A stretch of DNA of 64,000 bases from Gemmatimonadota bacterium (GCA_029262115.1 JAJCZZ010000063.1:62001-126000), one strand, 5' to 3'; positions 7,111 to 15,871 are shown, numbered from the stretch's first letter. Numbers and translations are program-made. The notes: a model not told the origin generated them from the letters alone.

Positions 7111-9179
7111 CTGCCCCCCGCCGCCCGGACGTCCCTCCGGGGCTTCAAGTAGGTCTCCCACCACCCAAGTTCGTTGATCATCCGATGGACACCGTTCCAG
7201 TGACCCCGAATCCCGTGTGCCATCCCTTCATAGATGATCATCCGCGTGGGAACCCTCTGTTTCTTGAGGGACGTGTATAACTGGATTCCCCCCTCCAGCG
7301 GCACCCGATAGTCCTCCGCTCCGTGGACGAAGAGCGTCGCGGCTTTCACGCCTCCGGAGTTCAAATAGGCGGATTGACGGATCATGATCTCCCGAGCACG
7401 CGGCTCCCACGGGCGTCCGAAGAATTCCAACTCCTTGGATCGGGCCACGTCCGAGAGCGCATAGTTGCTCGTCCAGTTCGAGGCGCCCGCTCCGCTGACG
7501 GCAGCCCGAAACCGATCTGGATACCGGGTGATGAGCCAGTTGGTCATGATGCCGCCATACGAATGCCCCGTGGTTCCTACCCGCTCGGAATCCACTGGAT
7601 ACGTAGCGATCAGATGGTCGACGCCAGCCATCACGTCCTCGCCGTCCTTGGTTCCCCAGGCTCCCCAGCTTCCCCACTTGAATGCGTCACCGTACCCGGT
7701 TGAACCCCGAAAATTCGGGAGGAATACGAAGTAGCCGTTGGCAGCGAACAGTTGATTCTTGAAGTTGAATCCGTATCCGGAAGCGGCGTGAGGGCCCCCG
7801 TGGTTCTGGACGATCAGCGGGTACGGACCGCCCTCAGGCGAGTATCCCCGGGGAAAGAGGAGGAAGCCTTCGACGGGCGTGCCGTCGTAGCTCGAGTAGA
7901 GAACGCGCTCCGCCGGCCGTGCCGTAACGTCGACCTCGGCGAGAAAGTCGCGGTGCACGTCAGTCAGGCGGCGCTCGCCGCTCCCGTCGACCGCCGCGAC
8001 CCACACGTCCGCGGGGCGGTCGAAGTCGCCCACCGTATACGACATGGTCCGGAAATCGCGATCGAAGGTGAGGTTCTGGATCCTCCGCTGGCCCGACGTC
8101 ACCTGCTCCACCGCGCCCGCCGCCGCGGACACACGAAAGAGGTGCTGAGCCCCGCCGACTCCCGCCGTCCAGTAGAGGTAGTTCCCCGCCGGATCCCATC
8201 GGGGGGACCCAGGATCCAGATCCCAGTCCGCCGTCAGATTCGTGCTCTCGCCCCCAGACGTCGGCCGAACGAAGAGGTCTCGCGAGCCTCCATGGTCGAG
8301 CTTCTGGTCGATGATCATATCGGAGCCCATGGACCGACTGTAGGAGATCCATCGACCGCCCGGCGAAAAGGCGGCATTGCTGTAGGTGTATCCGTCGTTG
8401 GTGAGCCGTGAGAGCGCCCCGTCGACGCTCACCACGAAGAGGTCGGTGCGCGCATATGCCAGTTCGTCGTGGATCGAGGGATCGGCAGAAAACAGGATGG
8501 ACGTACCATCAGGGCTCCAGGAGAGGTCGCTCACACGCAGGCCCAGACGGGTCAACTCTCGGGACGCGCTTCCTCCGGTCGCGGGCTCGATCGTCACCTC
8601 GAGGGCTGGCCTCTCGCGAGCGTCCGGGAGCGGGAAGCGCTGACCATCCCGACGGAAGGGATACCAGTCGAAGTCGTCGCCCTCGAACCGCTCCTGGTGA
8701 CGCCGCTCGAAGTCGGTCATGGACGGAGCAGGAGTCGGATCGGCGGTGACGGGGCGCGCCCGCGCGACCCACCGACCGTCTGGACTAACGACCCCCTCCA
8801 CCTCCTCAGGAGGATCGGTCGCCTCGGGCTCGGTCGGATCATTCGGGTCGACGAACCAGTACGTCGTGTCCGGCGCGACGACTCGCAGACGCCCGCCCTG
8901 GGTCCACTCGGGCGGCGCGGCATCTCCGATTTCCATACGCACGAGCTTCGGCGGGGACGCCCCATCCGTTGCAGCGACCCACACCTCGACCGCCGTGCCG
9001 TTCGTCTCCTCGATGGCGGTAAGCGCGGAGAACGCGACCCACCTTCCGTCCGGGGAGATCGTTGGAGCCACCACCGTTGTCATCCGGTAGTAGTCCTCGA
9101 TGGCCAGCGGTCGTTTCTGGGCCGCCAGGGGCGCCGTAACCAACACGACCAGCGCGGACGCGCTCAGAGCGCAACGCAT
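7107..9179 (-). CDS. Secreted S9 family peptidase (acylaminoacyl-peptidase/oligopeptidase type)
   Basis: A 690-residue secreted serine peptidase. The signal peptide starts MRCALSASALVVLVTAPLAAQ and follows a GGAGGA ribosome site, so I use the start at 9179 rather than upstream in-frame codons. An N-terminal WD/TolB-like beta-propeller (for example ISPDGRWVAFSA, SWSPDGTSILFSA) covers about residues 40-420. The alpha/beta-hydrolase domain carries the triad Ser540 (GHSYGG), Asp623 (HGAEDYRVP) and His655 (GMAHGIRG). It should trim oligopeptides outside the cytoplasm. The deacetylase gene lies 83 bp upstream and the methyltransferase overlaps downstream. Confidence 0.93.
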   Translation of the reverse strand: MRCALSASALVVLVTAPLAAQKRPLAIEDYYRMTTVVAPTISPDGRWVAFSALTAIEETNGTAVEVWVAATDGASPPKLVRMEIGDAAPPEWTQGGRLRVVAPDTTYWFVDPNDPTEPEATDPPEEVEGVVSPDGRWVARARPVTADPTPAPSMTDFERRHQERFEGDDFDWYPFRRDGQRFPLPDARERPALEVTIEPATGGSASRELTRLGLRVSDLSWSPDGTSILFSADPSIHDELAYARTDLFVVSVDGALSRLTNDGYTYSNAAFSPGGRWISYSRSMGSDMIIDQKLDHGGSRDLFVRPTSGGESTNLTADWDLDPGSPRWDPAGNYLYWTAGVGGAQHLFRVSAAAGAVEQVTSGQRRIQNLTFDRDFRTMSYTVGDFDRPADVWVAAVDGSGERRLTDVHRDFLAEVDVTARPAERVLYSSYDGTPVEGFLLFPRGYSPEGGPYPLIVQNHGGPHAASGYGFNFKNQLFAANGYFVFLPNFRGSTGYGDAFKWGSWGAWGTKDGEDVMAGVDHLIATYPVDSERVGTTGHSYGGIMTNWLITRYPDRFRAAVSGAGASNWTSNYALSDVARSKELEFFGRPWEPRAREIMIRQSAYLNSGGVKAATLFVHGAEDYRVPLEGGIQLYTSLKKQRVPTRMIIYEGMAHGIRGHWNGVHRMINELGWWETYLKPRRDVRAAGGR

Positions 9180-9262
9180 GAGTCCTCCAGGAAAATGGGT
9201 ACCGGGAGAAGATAGGGAGGTCAGCGATGACGCGGCCATTCGCCCACCGCTATCCAACCCGG

Positions 9263-10243
9263 TCACCTTCCGCCCGTGACCCTCCGATACGCGTCCAGGA
9301 CCCAGGTCGGGGGGTCCGGCTCCTCTCGCCACCGCTCGGGCAAGCCGAGGCCCACTCTCCACCTGTGAAGCCACGAAATGCCCGCAGGCCCCCGGTACTG
9401 GTCGGGCGTCTCGTACGCCCGATCCACCAGCGCTTCGTCGAGGGAGGCGAACCGATAGCCGCGATTCTCGATGCGCGTGAGCATCTGGTCCAGATAGGCT
9501 CCATTGATGTCATTGGCGTGGATCAGGAGGATCTGGGGGACGTCTCGGCCGAACGTCGCCTCCGAGATCTCCTCGGCAAAGTCGAGGGCCACGTCGAGTT
9601 GATGGAGATAGGCGTCACCGACCCGAGCGGCCATTGCCGTGTCTCCCACGCCGAGGGCGTCGACATAGAGGCGGTTGAAGACGTAGTCCGCGTGCTCGAC
9701 CGTGAACGGTGTCAGCCGATAGCCTCGATCAGCCAGAAACGCTTCGAGCCGCTCCCGATCTTCGTCCGAACGCCCGGCATGATTGAACGGGTGCCGATAG
9801 AAATGGGGACGGGCGCCGAACGACGCCATCACCCGCGAGGGCACCAGATCGCCTCGGACCAGGTCGTCCAGATACCGGGCCAGAGGCACTTCGTGGAAGG
9901 ACTCGTGAGAGAAGGAATGGTTCTCGAGCGTCGCACCGGCTCGCACCCAGTCCCTCAGCATGGCTTCGCGCGCATCGATCTGACCCGTCACGAAAACACG
10001 GCTCCCCGTGACGAAACCGGCGGCAGGCACCCGATGGGCGCGAAGGGCGGTGGTCATGCGCCATGTGACCTGCTCAGCGGCCCGCACGTCGTTGGATCCT
10101 CCCACGTACGGAAGGTCGTCGACGGTGATGACCATCAGTCGAGCCGTGGTTGAGACCGGAGCTTCCTGGCGAGCCGTGCCGTCCCCGGGAGAGAGGAAGG
10201 CGATAAGCGCCGCAAGGAGGAGAGTGGGACGACTTCGGCGCAT
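9263..10243 (-). CDS. Secreted polysaccharide deacetylase (CE4/NodB domain)
   Basis: A 326-residue carbohydrate esterase family 4 protein with a signal peptide (MRRSRPTLLLAALIAFL) and a NodB domain. Motif 1 TVDDLP provides the catalytic and metal-binding Asp residues (42-43). Motif 2 LENHSFSHESFH provides the metal-binding histidines (109, 113). Motif 3 is FYRHPFNHAG. A C-terminal QILLIHANDING motif is also typical. The likely reaction is removal of N-acetyl groups from peptidoglycan or another envelope glycan. A GGAG site precedes the ATG. It is transcribed in the same direction as the S9 peptidase downstream and the broken transporter upstream. Confidence 0.9.
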   Translation of the reverse strand: MRRSRPTLLLAALIAFLSPGDGTARQEAPVSTTARLMVITVDDLPYVGGSNDVRAAEQVTWRMTTALRAHRVPAAGFVTGSRVFVTGQIDAREAMLRDWVRAGATLENHSFSHESFHEVPLARYLDDLVRGDLVPSRVMASFGARPHFYRHPFNHAGRSDEDRERLEAFLADRGYRLTPFTVEHADYVFNRLYVDALGVGDTAMAARVGDAYLHQLDVALDFAEEISEATFGRDVPQILLIHANDINGAYLDQMLTRIENRGYRFASLDEALVDRAYETPDQYRGPAGISWLHRWRVGLGLPERWREEPDPPTWVLDAYRRVTGGR

Positions 10244-10305
10244 GGCACGACTCCGTTTCAGAGACAGTCAGAGACAGGATGACGAGCGCCCGACCAACGC
10301 CAGGA

Positions 10306-10781
10306 TCAAGGCGCGTTGTCCCTGCTGACCGGCCCCGACCGTGTGGCGAGGCTATCGCCCTCACCCTCCGGCTCCAGGAACTGCCCCACGTCCTCGGAGA
10401 CGGACTCGGCATTGTCCTGGAGCGTATTCATGAGCGCGAGCGACACGCCAGCCAGGGGAAGGAGGACCACGAGGAACACCGCAGTGGTGGTGAGCCCGGC
10501 TGACAGGCTCGGACGACCGATCCGCCCCAGAGGCCTTACGTACCACGGGTAGGCCAGGACGGCCATGACCAAAGCCGCCCCAAGACCGCCCGGGAACGGC
10601 CAGACCATGTGGGCAAGGAGGTAGGCCGCCAGGGCAGCAGGGCGAGCAGAACACTGAAGTTCAGACGCTGTCGCTGGGACGGCGCGACGTCGACCGGGAC
10701 TTCGGTCAGGTCGTGCGGCGGGTCGGAATCGACCGGATCGTGGCCGGCTTCGTCCCGTTCGGAGGGGGTAGAATCGCTCAT
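10306..10781 (-). pseudogene. AI-2E/PerM-family transporter remnant (frameshifted, truncated)
   Basis: Two overlapping frames join into the N-terminal part of an AI-2E family permease. The first starts at 10781 (MSDSTPSERDEAGHD) and runs to NFSVLLALL. The second continues LAAYLLAHMVWPFP and then a second helix pair (TTTAVFLVVLLPLAGVSLAL). One missing base near 10640 explains the switch. Even when joined the product is only about 157 residues, against roughly 350 for the family, and ends without the periplasmic domain or remaining helices. It is therefore a decayed gene even if the frameshift is a sequencing error. It lies 62 bp upstream of the deacetylase. Confidence 0.65.
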
Positions 10782-10880
10782 GATCGGGAAGAGTCCCGCA
10801 AGAGGGAGGCCAGCCTCACCTGAGGAACGACCCGGCTTCGTGGCGCTCCACAGACTGCTCCCCGCGGGCGGAATAGCATC

Positions 10881-12152
10881 CTACGGTCCGAGCAGGGCCG
10901 CCGGCACCACTCCGATCCCGTCCCGCCGTCGATACGCCGCCGGACCGGCCGTGACGACGATCGCATCCAGGAGGTCGTTACCTATGCGCTCCTTGGCCCA
11001 TCGCAAATGCTTCACGTCATCGTCCGTTACGGTGCCCGTGAGCTTCACCTCCAAGGCGAGCACCCGACCGTCTCGGCGCTCGACGATGAGATCGATCTCG
11101 TGCCGTCCTCCCTTGGTTCGCAGGTGCCTCACCTCGGCTTCGGCAGCCTGCGCGTACACACGCACGCTCTGGGTGACCAACGACTCGAACAGGTGGCCCA
11201 GGAGGGTCCCCGCGCGCGGAAGCGCTACCGTACCTTCATGCCCTTCCAACAGCCTGCCGGCGTCGATCCCGAGGAGAGCAGCGGCCAGAGCCGGATCTGC
11301 GAGGTGGTGCTTGTCGGGGTGGGCCAATCGCGAGAAATAGTTCCGGCTAGGAATCCACGCGGGAACCGGATCCAACAGCCAGAGGCGTTCGAGGGCGTCC
11401 CGGTACTGGATGACCGTGCTGCGGGCCGGCTTGTCCGCCTCACCGCCGGTGGCAGCGTCTCGGATACTCTCCAGGCTCGCGGTCGTGGATGTCGCTGCGC
11501 CGTACGCGGTAATCCAGCGGCGTAGAGTGTCGGGTCGGCGAACTTGGTGGCCGAGTTCCTCGAAGTCCTTGTCCACGACGCGGGCAAGATAGCCGTCGAG
11601 TTGCGCGCGGCGCGCGCGCGCGGGAAGGGGGCGTATCGCGGGGAAGCCCGAGGCCACGATCTCTTCAGCATACTCCACCAGGCCTACGGCCGTCTCACCA
11701 TGGAAATCAGGACCCCCTCCCGCGAGGAGCCCGCGAAGACTCACAGAGGGTGGCGCGACCCTACGTTCGACGAGACTCATCGGCCTCAGGCGGAGGCGAA
11801 CGATGGGCCCCGCCCCCGAATGGGTCGGAGGAGAATCGAGTGAGGCCGAACCTGTGATGAGGAAGCGGCCGGGGCTGGCGTCCGCGTCAACGGCGCGGCG
11901 AACCGCATCCCACGTCGCGGGCACCCGCTGCCACTCGTCGATCAGGACTGGCGGGTCGCCCGCAGTGACCCGGGTCGGGTCTACGCGAAGGACGGACGCC
12001 TGCCGGGGATCGTCGAGGCGACGGACAGTGTAGGCGCGCTGGAGGGCAGTTTCGGTCTTGCCGACTGCCTTGGGACCTTCGATGGACAGCGCCGGGAGAG
12101 CGGAAAACAACTCGTCGATCTCGTCATCGATGATACGACGGAGGTAAGCCAC
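10881..12152 (-). CDS. AAA ATPase with DUF4143 domain
   Basis: A 423-residue protein of the AAA_14/DUF4143 type. Walker A is GPKAVGKT at residues 26-33, Walker B-like VLIDEWQRVP follows near 70, and FLITGSAS is the sensor segment. The C-terminal half (DUF4143) ends in a nuclease-like core, GGRHEIDLIVERRDGRVLALEVKLT, resembling the D-E-x-K pattern of restriction-endonuclease folds. The role of this widespread accessory family is not established. A GTG start with a weak ribosome site is used. It is encoded alone, next to the damaged pair at 12408-13270, in a patch of mobile-looking genes. Confidence 0.88.
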   Translation of the reverse strand: MAYLRRIIDDEIDELFSALPALSIEGPKAVGKTETALQRAYTVRRLDDPRQASVLRVDPTRVTAGDPPVLIDEWQRVPATWDAVRRAVDADASPGRFLITGSASLDSPPTHSGAGPIVRLRLRPMSLVERRVAPPSVSLRGLLAGGGPDFHGETAVGLVEYAEEIVASGFPAIRPLPARARRAQLDGYLARVVDKDFEELGHQVRRPDTLRRWITAYGAATSTTASLESIRDAATGGEADKPARSTVIQYRDALERLWLLDPVPAWIPSRNYFSRLAHPDKHHLADPALAAALLGIDAGRLLEGHEGTVALPRAGTLLGHLFESLVTQSVRVYAQAAEAEVRHLRTKGGRHEIDLIVERRDGRVLALEVKLTGTVTDDDVKHLRWAKERIGNDLLDAIVVTAGPAAYRRRDGIGVVPAALLGP

Positions 12153-12407
12153 GATGGTCCACCCATGGTGAGGGGCTACTCCGGATACAATACATCTGGA
12201 CCACTCGTTGCGCTACAATCGGTCCATCGCTTAGACCCGACGTCTCCGCGGGTTCCTCACCACCAAAATCCTTGTACCACAGCCGAATCCGGGCCGCCTC
12301 TCATCGTCCAGTGAGCCTGTGGGGTCACTGGTAGCCAAGGGGCCGAGCGGGACCAAAGGACGCGGCTGCGTATGCAGGAACCGAAGGACCTGTGGTGCCC
12401 ATACTCC

Positions 12408-13158
12408 CTACCTCGAATGACGCCGGCCATGACGTAGCGCCTCCAACTCCGTCCGGAGCGGATTCCAGTAGGCGCGGTCTAGCGCGCGCGGGCCTCCGCC
12501 GCCGCAAGGTCCCTCCTGATCGCCTCAACATCTCGCGACAAAGCGGCCTCACCGGCCGTCCGCTCGCCGGACAGCCGGTGCGCGTCGTCGGGAAACCACC
12601 GCGTGCAATCGAGGAGGAGTGCCGGAGTGCGGAGTTCTCGAAGCCAGAACTCGATCCTTTCTGGCGTAGGATCCGAGAATCCAGTGTCGTAACTGACCTC
12701 GACCAAACGGCGAACCATCGGCCAATCCTTGTCCCGTTGTGTCTTCTTGGAGGCCACCAGGTCGGGCAGAAAGAGGGAGTCCATCTGGAATCCCTCGCGG
12801 AATCCCACGTCGTCCGGCGTGACCACAGCGCATCAAACGGGTCGACACCGCGCAAGCGCGCCATCACGTGAACACGAAAGTTCGCCACGTCCGGATGCGT
12901 GCATCGAAAGTGCACAGCATGTCCCCGCTCCAGGTACTGGCGCTCGAAGAGTGGCACAGCAATCACTTCGGCCTGGAGATCGTCCATCGCGCCACGAAGA
13001 CGTTCAAGGTTCTCATGCGAGGCAAGGACCGCGAAGTCCGCGTCTCGACTAAACTCCGCTGCGCCGTACAGCACGCACGCCTGGCCTCCCATCAGCAGGG
13101 CCTCCACGCCGTGCTCCTGCATCGTGGAAAGGGCTTTGGGTATCGGGCTCAGGCTCAA
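12408..13158 (-). pseudogene. DUF6036-type nucleotidyltransferase, frameshifted twice
   Basis: The first part (MSLSPIPKALSTMQEHGVEALLMGGQ, then AAEFSRDADFAVL) is the nucleotidyltransferase core with its G-G and D-x-D motifs. The frame is correct up to DALWSRRTT. Family similarity then continues in another frame with MDSLFLPDLVASKKTQRDKD, and again in a third frame with ALDRAYWNPLRTELEALRHG. A missing base near 12795-12815 and another in the GCGCGC run near 12481-12490 restore one protein of about 250 residues. The start could be 13158 or 13122; either overlaps the small gene upstream by 74-110 bp. It is either a decaying gene or an assembly with deletion errors. Confidence 0.7.
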
Positions 13159-13270
13159 GCTGGCCTCCCAGGAGGAAGAAGGTATTCCAGAGTCGCAGGC
13201 TCTCCGCCCAGCGTTCCTGCGGACTCATGCGGTACCATTCGAGGACCTCATCGTCGACGCACTCCTCCAT
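13049..13270 (-). CDS. Small partner protein of the nucleotidyltransferase (start damaged)
   Basis: A 73-residue acidic and hydrophilic protein (MEECVDDEVLEWYRMSPQER, later LGGQLEPEPDTQSPF). Proteins of this kind commonly precede the nucleotidyltransferase encoded downstream, so the two look like a two-gene module, perhaps antitoxin and toxin; that function is inference. The ATG at 13270 has no ribosome site. A better start is the ATG at 13314, preceded by AAGGAG, which encodes MDIPAPEPRPKH and joins the frame if the six-cytosine run at 13279-13274 had seven bases. That would be a third one-base loss in this locus. Confidence 0.6.
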   Translation of the reverse strand: MEECVDDEVLEWYRMSPQERWAESLRLWNTFFLLGGQLEPEPDTQSPFHDAGARRGGPADGRPGVRAVRRSGV

Positions 13271-13314
13271 GGCGGGGGGTGCTTCGGACGCGGCTCTGGG
13301 GCTGGGATGTCCAT

Positions 13315-13692
13315 GCGACTCCTTACGATTTCGGTACACGTACAGGCAGTATACCGTCGACGCACGAGATCGCGGAATGCCGATGGCCCGGTGGCGGTGG
13401 CGTGCAGTCCGCGCACGTAGTGTCCAGGCGGTCGGCGAGACCGAGCACCATGGACCACCGATGCGTTGAGACCGATCGCCGTACCTTGGTGGCCCTTCTC
13501 GCTCTTGGCCAAGGGGGGAACCGATGCGGCCTACCGGCTCGCCGCGCTGGAGGAGAATTGCGCCCCACCCGTCACCTTGCTCTTGGTCCCCCAGCCTCCT
13601 ACCGTCCGTCCGCACCTACCCGGTGCGGTTGGATGTGCCTATCTCCTGCCCTGGGACGCGGCCCCTCCACGACACTCTGCCGCGAGGCGTAG
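13315..13692. other. Intergenic region between the damaged pair and the histidine kinase
   Basis: No gene is supported here. On the minus strand an AAGGAG ribosome site lies at 13319-13324 and a TATACT candidate -10 at 13348-13353, both placed to serve the small protein gene; no convincing -35 was seen. On the plus strand GAGG at 13684-13687 serves the TTG start of the histidine kinase. The remainder is GC-rich with several spurious frames and no recognisable protein. Confidence 0.4.
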
Positions 13693-14880
13693 TTGACCCC
13701 GGATCACCAAGAGCCCGAGCCGTCCCAGGCCTCCGACGCACCGGAGGCTCCCGGGGCTCCGGTCGCCCTCGGTCGGTACCGGCAGATCTACGAAGGCGTG
13801 GCGCTCCCGGTCGTGATGATCGATGCAGAGTCCTGGCGCGTCGTCGCCGTCAACCAGGCCGCCGTGACGCAGTACGGGTACCCGCGCGACGAGTTCGTCG
13901 GGCTCTCCGCACTGAACCTACGCCCCCCGGAAGGGAAGGCCGAGGCGCGGAAAGTCTTGGTCGAGATGCCGCACGGATTCTGGAAGACGACCGCCGTCAA
14001 GCACTGCCGGAAGGACGGGTCGTTGTTGATGGTGGACGTCTGGTCGCAGGACACGGTGGTGGACGGACGGGCGGTGCGCGTCGCCACCATCAGCGACGTC
14101 ACCGAGCGCGTACAACTGCAGCACGAGTTGCAGCAGGCTCAGAAGATGGAAGCGGTGGGACGCCTCGCCGGGGGCATCGCCCACGACTTCAACAACGCCC
14201 TCACCTCCATCATCGCGAATGCAGAACTACTGCAGGGAAGCTTCGGCGACGATCCCGCTTGGTCCACCGAGTTGGCGGATATCCTGGACTACGCCGAACG
14301 TGCCGCGGAGCTCACCCGGCAGCTCCTGGCATTCAGCCGGAGGCGGGTAGTGAGCGTCGAGGTCGTGCCCCTCAACGACGTCGTGCTGCGCGCCGAAGCG
14401 TTGGTACGTCCCGCCATCGCCGAGCACATCGCGATCGAAAGCAGGATGGCTGTCGGCACGTGGTCCGTGCGCGTTGATCCCACTCAGTTGGAGCAGGCGA
14501 TCTTCAATCTGACCATGAACGCGCAAGACGCCATGCCCGGCGGCGGCACCCTGATCGTGGCTACCCGCAATGTCTCGCTGGGCCGGGACGCGATCACCGA
14601 CAGGTCGACCATTCCAGCGGGTGACTATGCGGAGCTCACCATATGCGACACCGGCATCGGGATGGACGACCTCACCCGCGACCGGGTCTTCGAGCCGTTC
14701 TTCACCACCAAGCCGCCGCCGGAAGGCACCGGCCTCGGCCTTTCCATGGCGTATGGGATCGTCCGCCAGTGCGGGGGCTATATCACCGTCGACTCCGCAG
14801 TCGGGCAGGGCGCCACCTTCCGCATCCTCCTACCGCGCGTCGGGCGTTCCGCTCCCCTCACCCATCTCCACGGTGATTGA
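13693..14880 (+). CDS. Orphan PAS-domain sensor histidine kinase
   Basis: A 395-residue soluble kinase without membrane helices. A PAS domain spans about residues 28-138 (VMIDAESWRVVAVNQAAVTQ). The dimerisation/phosphoacceptor helix has GRLAGGIAHDFNNAL with His164. The ATPase domain has an N-box (NLTMNAQDAM), a G1 box (CDTGIGMDD), an F-box (FEPFFTTK) and a G2 box (GTGLGLSMAYGIV). The GGIAHDFNN form is typical of HisKA kinases of the NtrB-like type. No response regulator is adjacent; the CheY-like protein at 48613 is the only plain receiver in this window. The TTG start follows a short GAGG site. Confidence 0.92.
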   Translation: MTPDHQEPEPSQASDAPEAPGAPVALGRYRQIYEGVALPVVMIDAESWRVVAVNQAAVTQYGYPRDEFVGLSALNLRPPEGKAEARKVLVEMPHGFWKTTAVKHCRKDGSLLMVDVWSQDTVVDGRAVRVATISDVTERVQLQHELQQAQKMEAVGRLAGGIAHDFNNALTSIIANAELLQGSFGDDPAWSTELADILDYAERAAELTRQLLAFSRRRVVSVEVVPLNDVVLRAEALVRPAIAEHIAIESRMAVGTWSVRVDPTQLEQAIFNLTMNAQDAMPGGGTLIVATRNVSLGRDAITDRSTIPAGDYAELTICDTGIGMDDLTRDRVFEPFFTTKPPPEGTGLGLSMAYGIVRQCGGYITVDSAVGQGATFRILLPRVGRSAPLTHLHGD

Positions 14881-15033
14881 CGATGAGATCGGAGCTAGTC
14901 CCCGGTCGGTCGTCGTCGTGCGGATCATCCATCGTCGTCTCGGCGGCACTCGGGGCTGAGCGCGCCATTGGACGCACGCCAAACGCCACGGGGTGGTGTG
15001 GGGCGCCAGAACTATTCGCAAGACGCGCGAACG

Positions 15034-15056
15034 CAAAAAGGGGGCTCCGCACCCAC
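15034..15056 (-). terminator. Possible terminator after the tRNA pair
   Basis: Read on the minus strand, downstream of tRNA-Val, a short GGG...CCC hairpin is followed at once by five thymines. The stem is short, so this is tentative. Confidence 0.3.
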
Positions 15057-15103
15057 CTTCCACAGGCAGGCACAGAACCCCTTCTCGGTCCCGGCTTGAA
15101 CTA

Positions 15104-15176
15104 TGGTCGCTGCAGGACTCGAACCTGCGACATCCACGATGTGAACGTGGCGCTCTACCAACTGAGCTAAGCGACC
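15104..15176 (-). tRNA. tRNA-Val (anticodon CAC)
   Basis: The complementary strand folds as a full cloverleaf. The acceptor stem is GGTCGCT/AGCGACC, the D arm GCTC-AGTTGGTA-GAGC, the anticodon stem-loop CCACG-TTCACAT-CGTGG, and the T arm GCAGG-TTCGAGT-CCTGC. The loop reads TTCACAT, so the anticodon is CAC for valine GUG codons. The discriminator is A and no CCA is encoded. It lies four bases after tRNA-Glu and shares its promoter. Confidence 0.97.
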
Positions 15177-15180
15177 AGCA

Positions 15181-15253
15181 TACCCCCACGGGGACTCGAA
15201 CCCCGGTCTTCGCCGTGAGAGGGCGATATCCTAGGCCACTAGACGATGGGGGC
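15181..15253 (-). tRNA. tRNA-Glu (anticodon CTC)
   Basis: A 73-base cloverleaf on the minus strand with acceptor stem GCCCCCA/TGGGGGT, anticodon stem-loop TCGCC-CTCTCAC-GGCGA and T arm CGGGG-TTCGAGT-CCCCG. The anticodon is CTC, reading glutamate GAG codons. It is the first of the pair, and the promoter is about 35 bases upstream. Confidence 0.97.
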
Positions 15254-15287
15254 GTGGCTTCCCTCATCCGGATGGAGAAGGGCCCCA

Positions 15288-15317
15288 ATTCTAAAAAGAG
15301 CGTGAGACAAGGGTCAA
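15288..15317 (-). promoter_or_regulatory. Sigma-70 promoter of the tRNA pair
   Basis: On the minus strand TTGACC (15317-15312) and TAGAAT (15293-15288) are 18 bases apart. Transcription would start near 15281, about 28 bases before tRNA-Glu. The match is close to consensus and there is no competing gene. Confidence 0.75.
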
Positions 15318-15460
15318 CCCCTCAACCCGATGGGGTTGTGGCGTGTCATGTCATTGCGAGGGACTCACAAGGGCCGACGCTTGGGAACAGCGCGGATCCG
15401 AAGGGTACAAATCGTTTGCATTCTTGAACTTACGGATTCATCGACCCATCTGGGGTATTC

Positions 15461-15751
15461 ATGGCCGACAAGTTGAACAAGGAATCGATTCAGGGCTGGC
15501 TACGGGATCGGGACGGTTGGAAGCGAAAATCGAACAAGTTGATCAAGGAGTTCGGGTTCGGCTCCTTCCGCGATTCCATCGTATTCGTGAACCGTGTCGC
15601 CACACTCGCGGACTCAGCGCACCATCACCCCGACATCGAAGTTCGTTTCGACGCGGTTACGCTGTCACTTTCGACGCACGATGCGGGCGGGATCACCGAG
15701 AAGGACCTGCAGCTCGCCGAGCAGATCGACTTCGCGACCTCGGCGCGCTGA
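15461..15751 (+). CDS. phhB: 4a-hydroxytetrahydrobiopterin dehydratase
   Basis: A 96-residue pterin-4a-carbinolamine dehydratase, the usual size. The signature is DSAHHHPDIEVRFDAV followed by LSTHDAGGITEKD, with the catalytic histidines in HHHP and the TH of STH. It dehydrates the 4a-hydroxy pterin made by aromatic amino acid hydroxylases so that it can be recycled. No hydroxylase gene is in the window. The start ATG follows a GGGG-containing site. The symbol is assigned by family; the name varies between genomes. Confidence 0.93.
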   Translation: MADKLNKESIQGWLRDRDGWKRKSNKLIKEFGFGSFRDSIVFVNRVATLADSAHHHPDIEVRFDAVTLSLSTHDAGGITEKDLQLAEQIDFATSAR

Positions 15752-15760
15752 CCACTGGGA

Positions 15761-15782
15761 CCAGGGCTCCGATTGGCCCTGG
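15761..15782. terminator. Hairpin between convergent genes
   Basis: CCAGGGC and GCCCTGG form a 7-bp stem with an 8-base loop, ten bases after the pterin dehydratase stop and between it and the convergent phosphatase gene. There is no thymine run, so it may be a weak bidirectional or factor-assisted terminator. Confidence 0.45.
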
Positions 15783-15871
15783 GCTGCCGGCCCCCGACCC
15801 TTTGGTTCCGGCCCGACTCCCCCTACCGCCACAGGCCGACGGCTCCCGCCGCGCATGAGACAGCGCCCCTC

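Noticed and set aside
10881-13314. A defence island or complete toxin-antitoxin operon
   Set aside because: Only a DUF4143 ATPase and a damaged nucleotidyltransferase pair are present. No restriction, CRISPR or abortive-infection core gene was seen, so I report the pieces without a system name.
13315-13692. Additional small genes between the damaged pair and the kinase
   Set aside because: The open frames there are Arg/Pro-rich, start without ribosome sites and have no recognisable domain.
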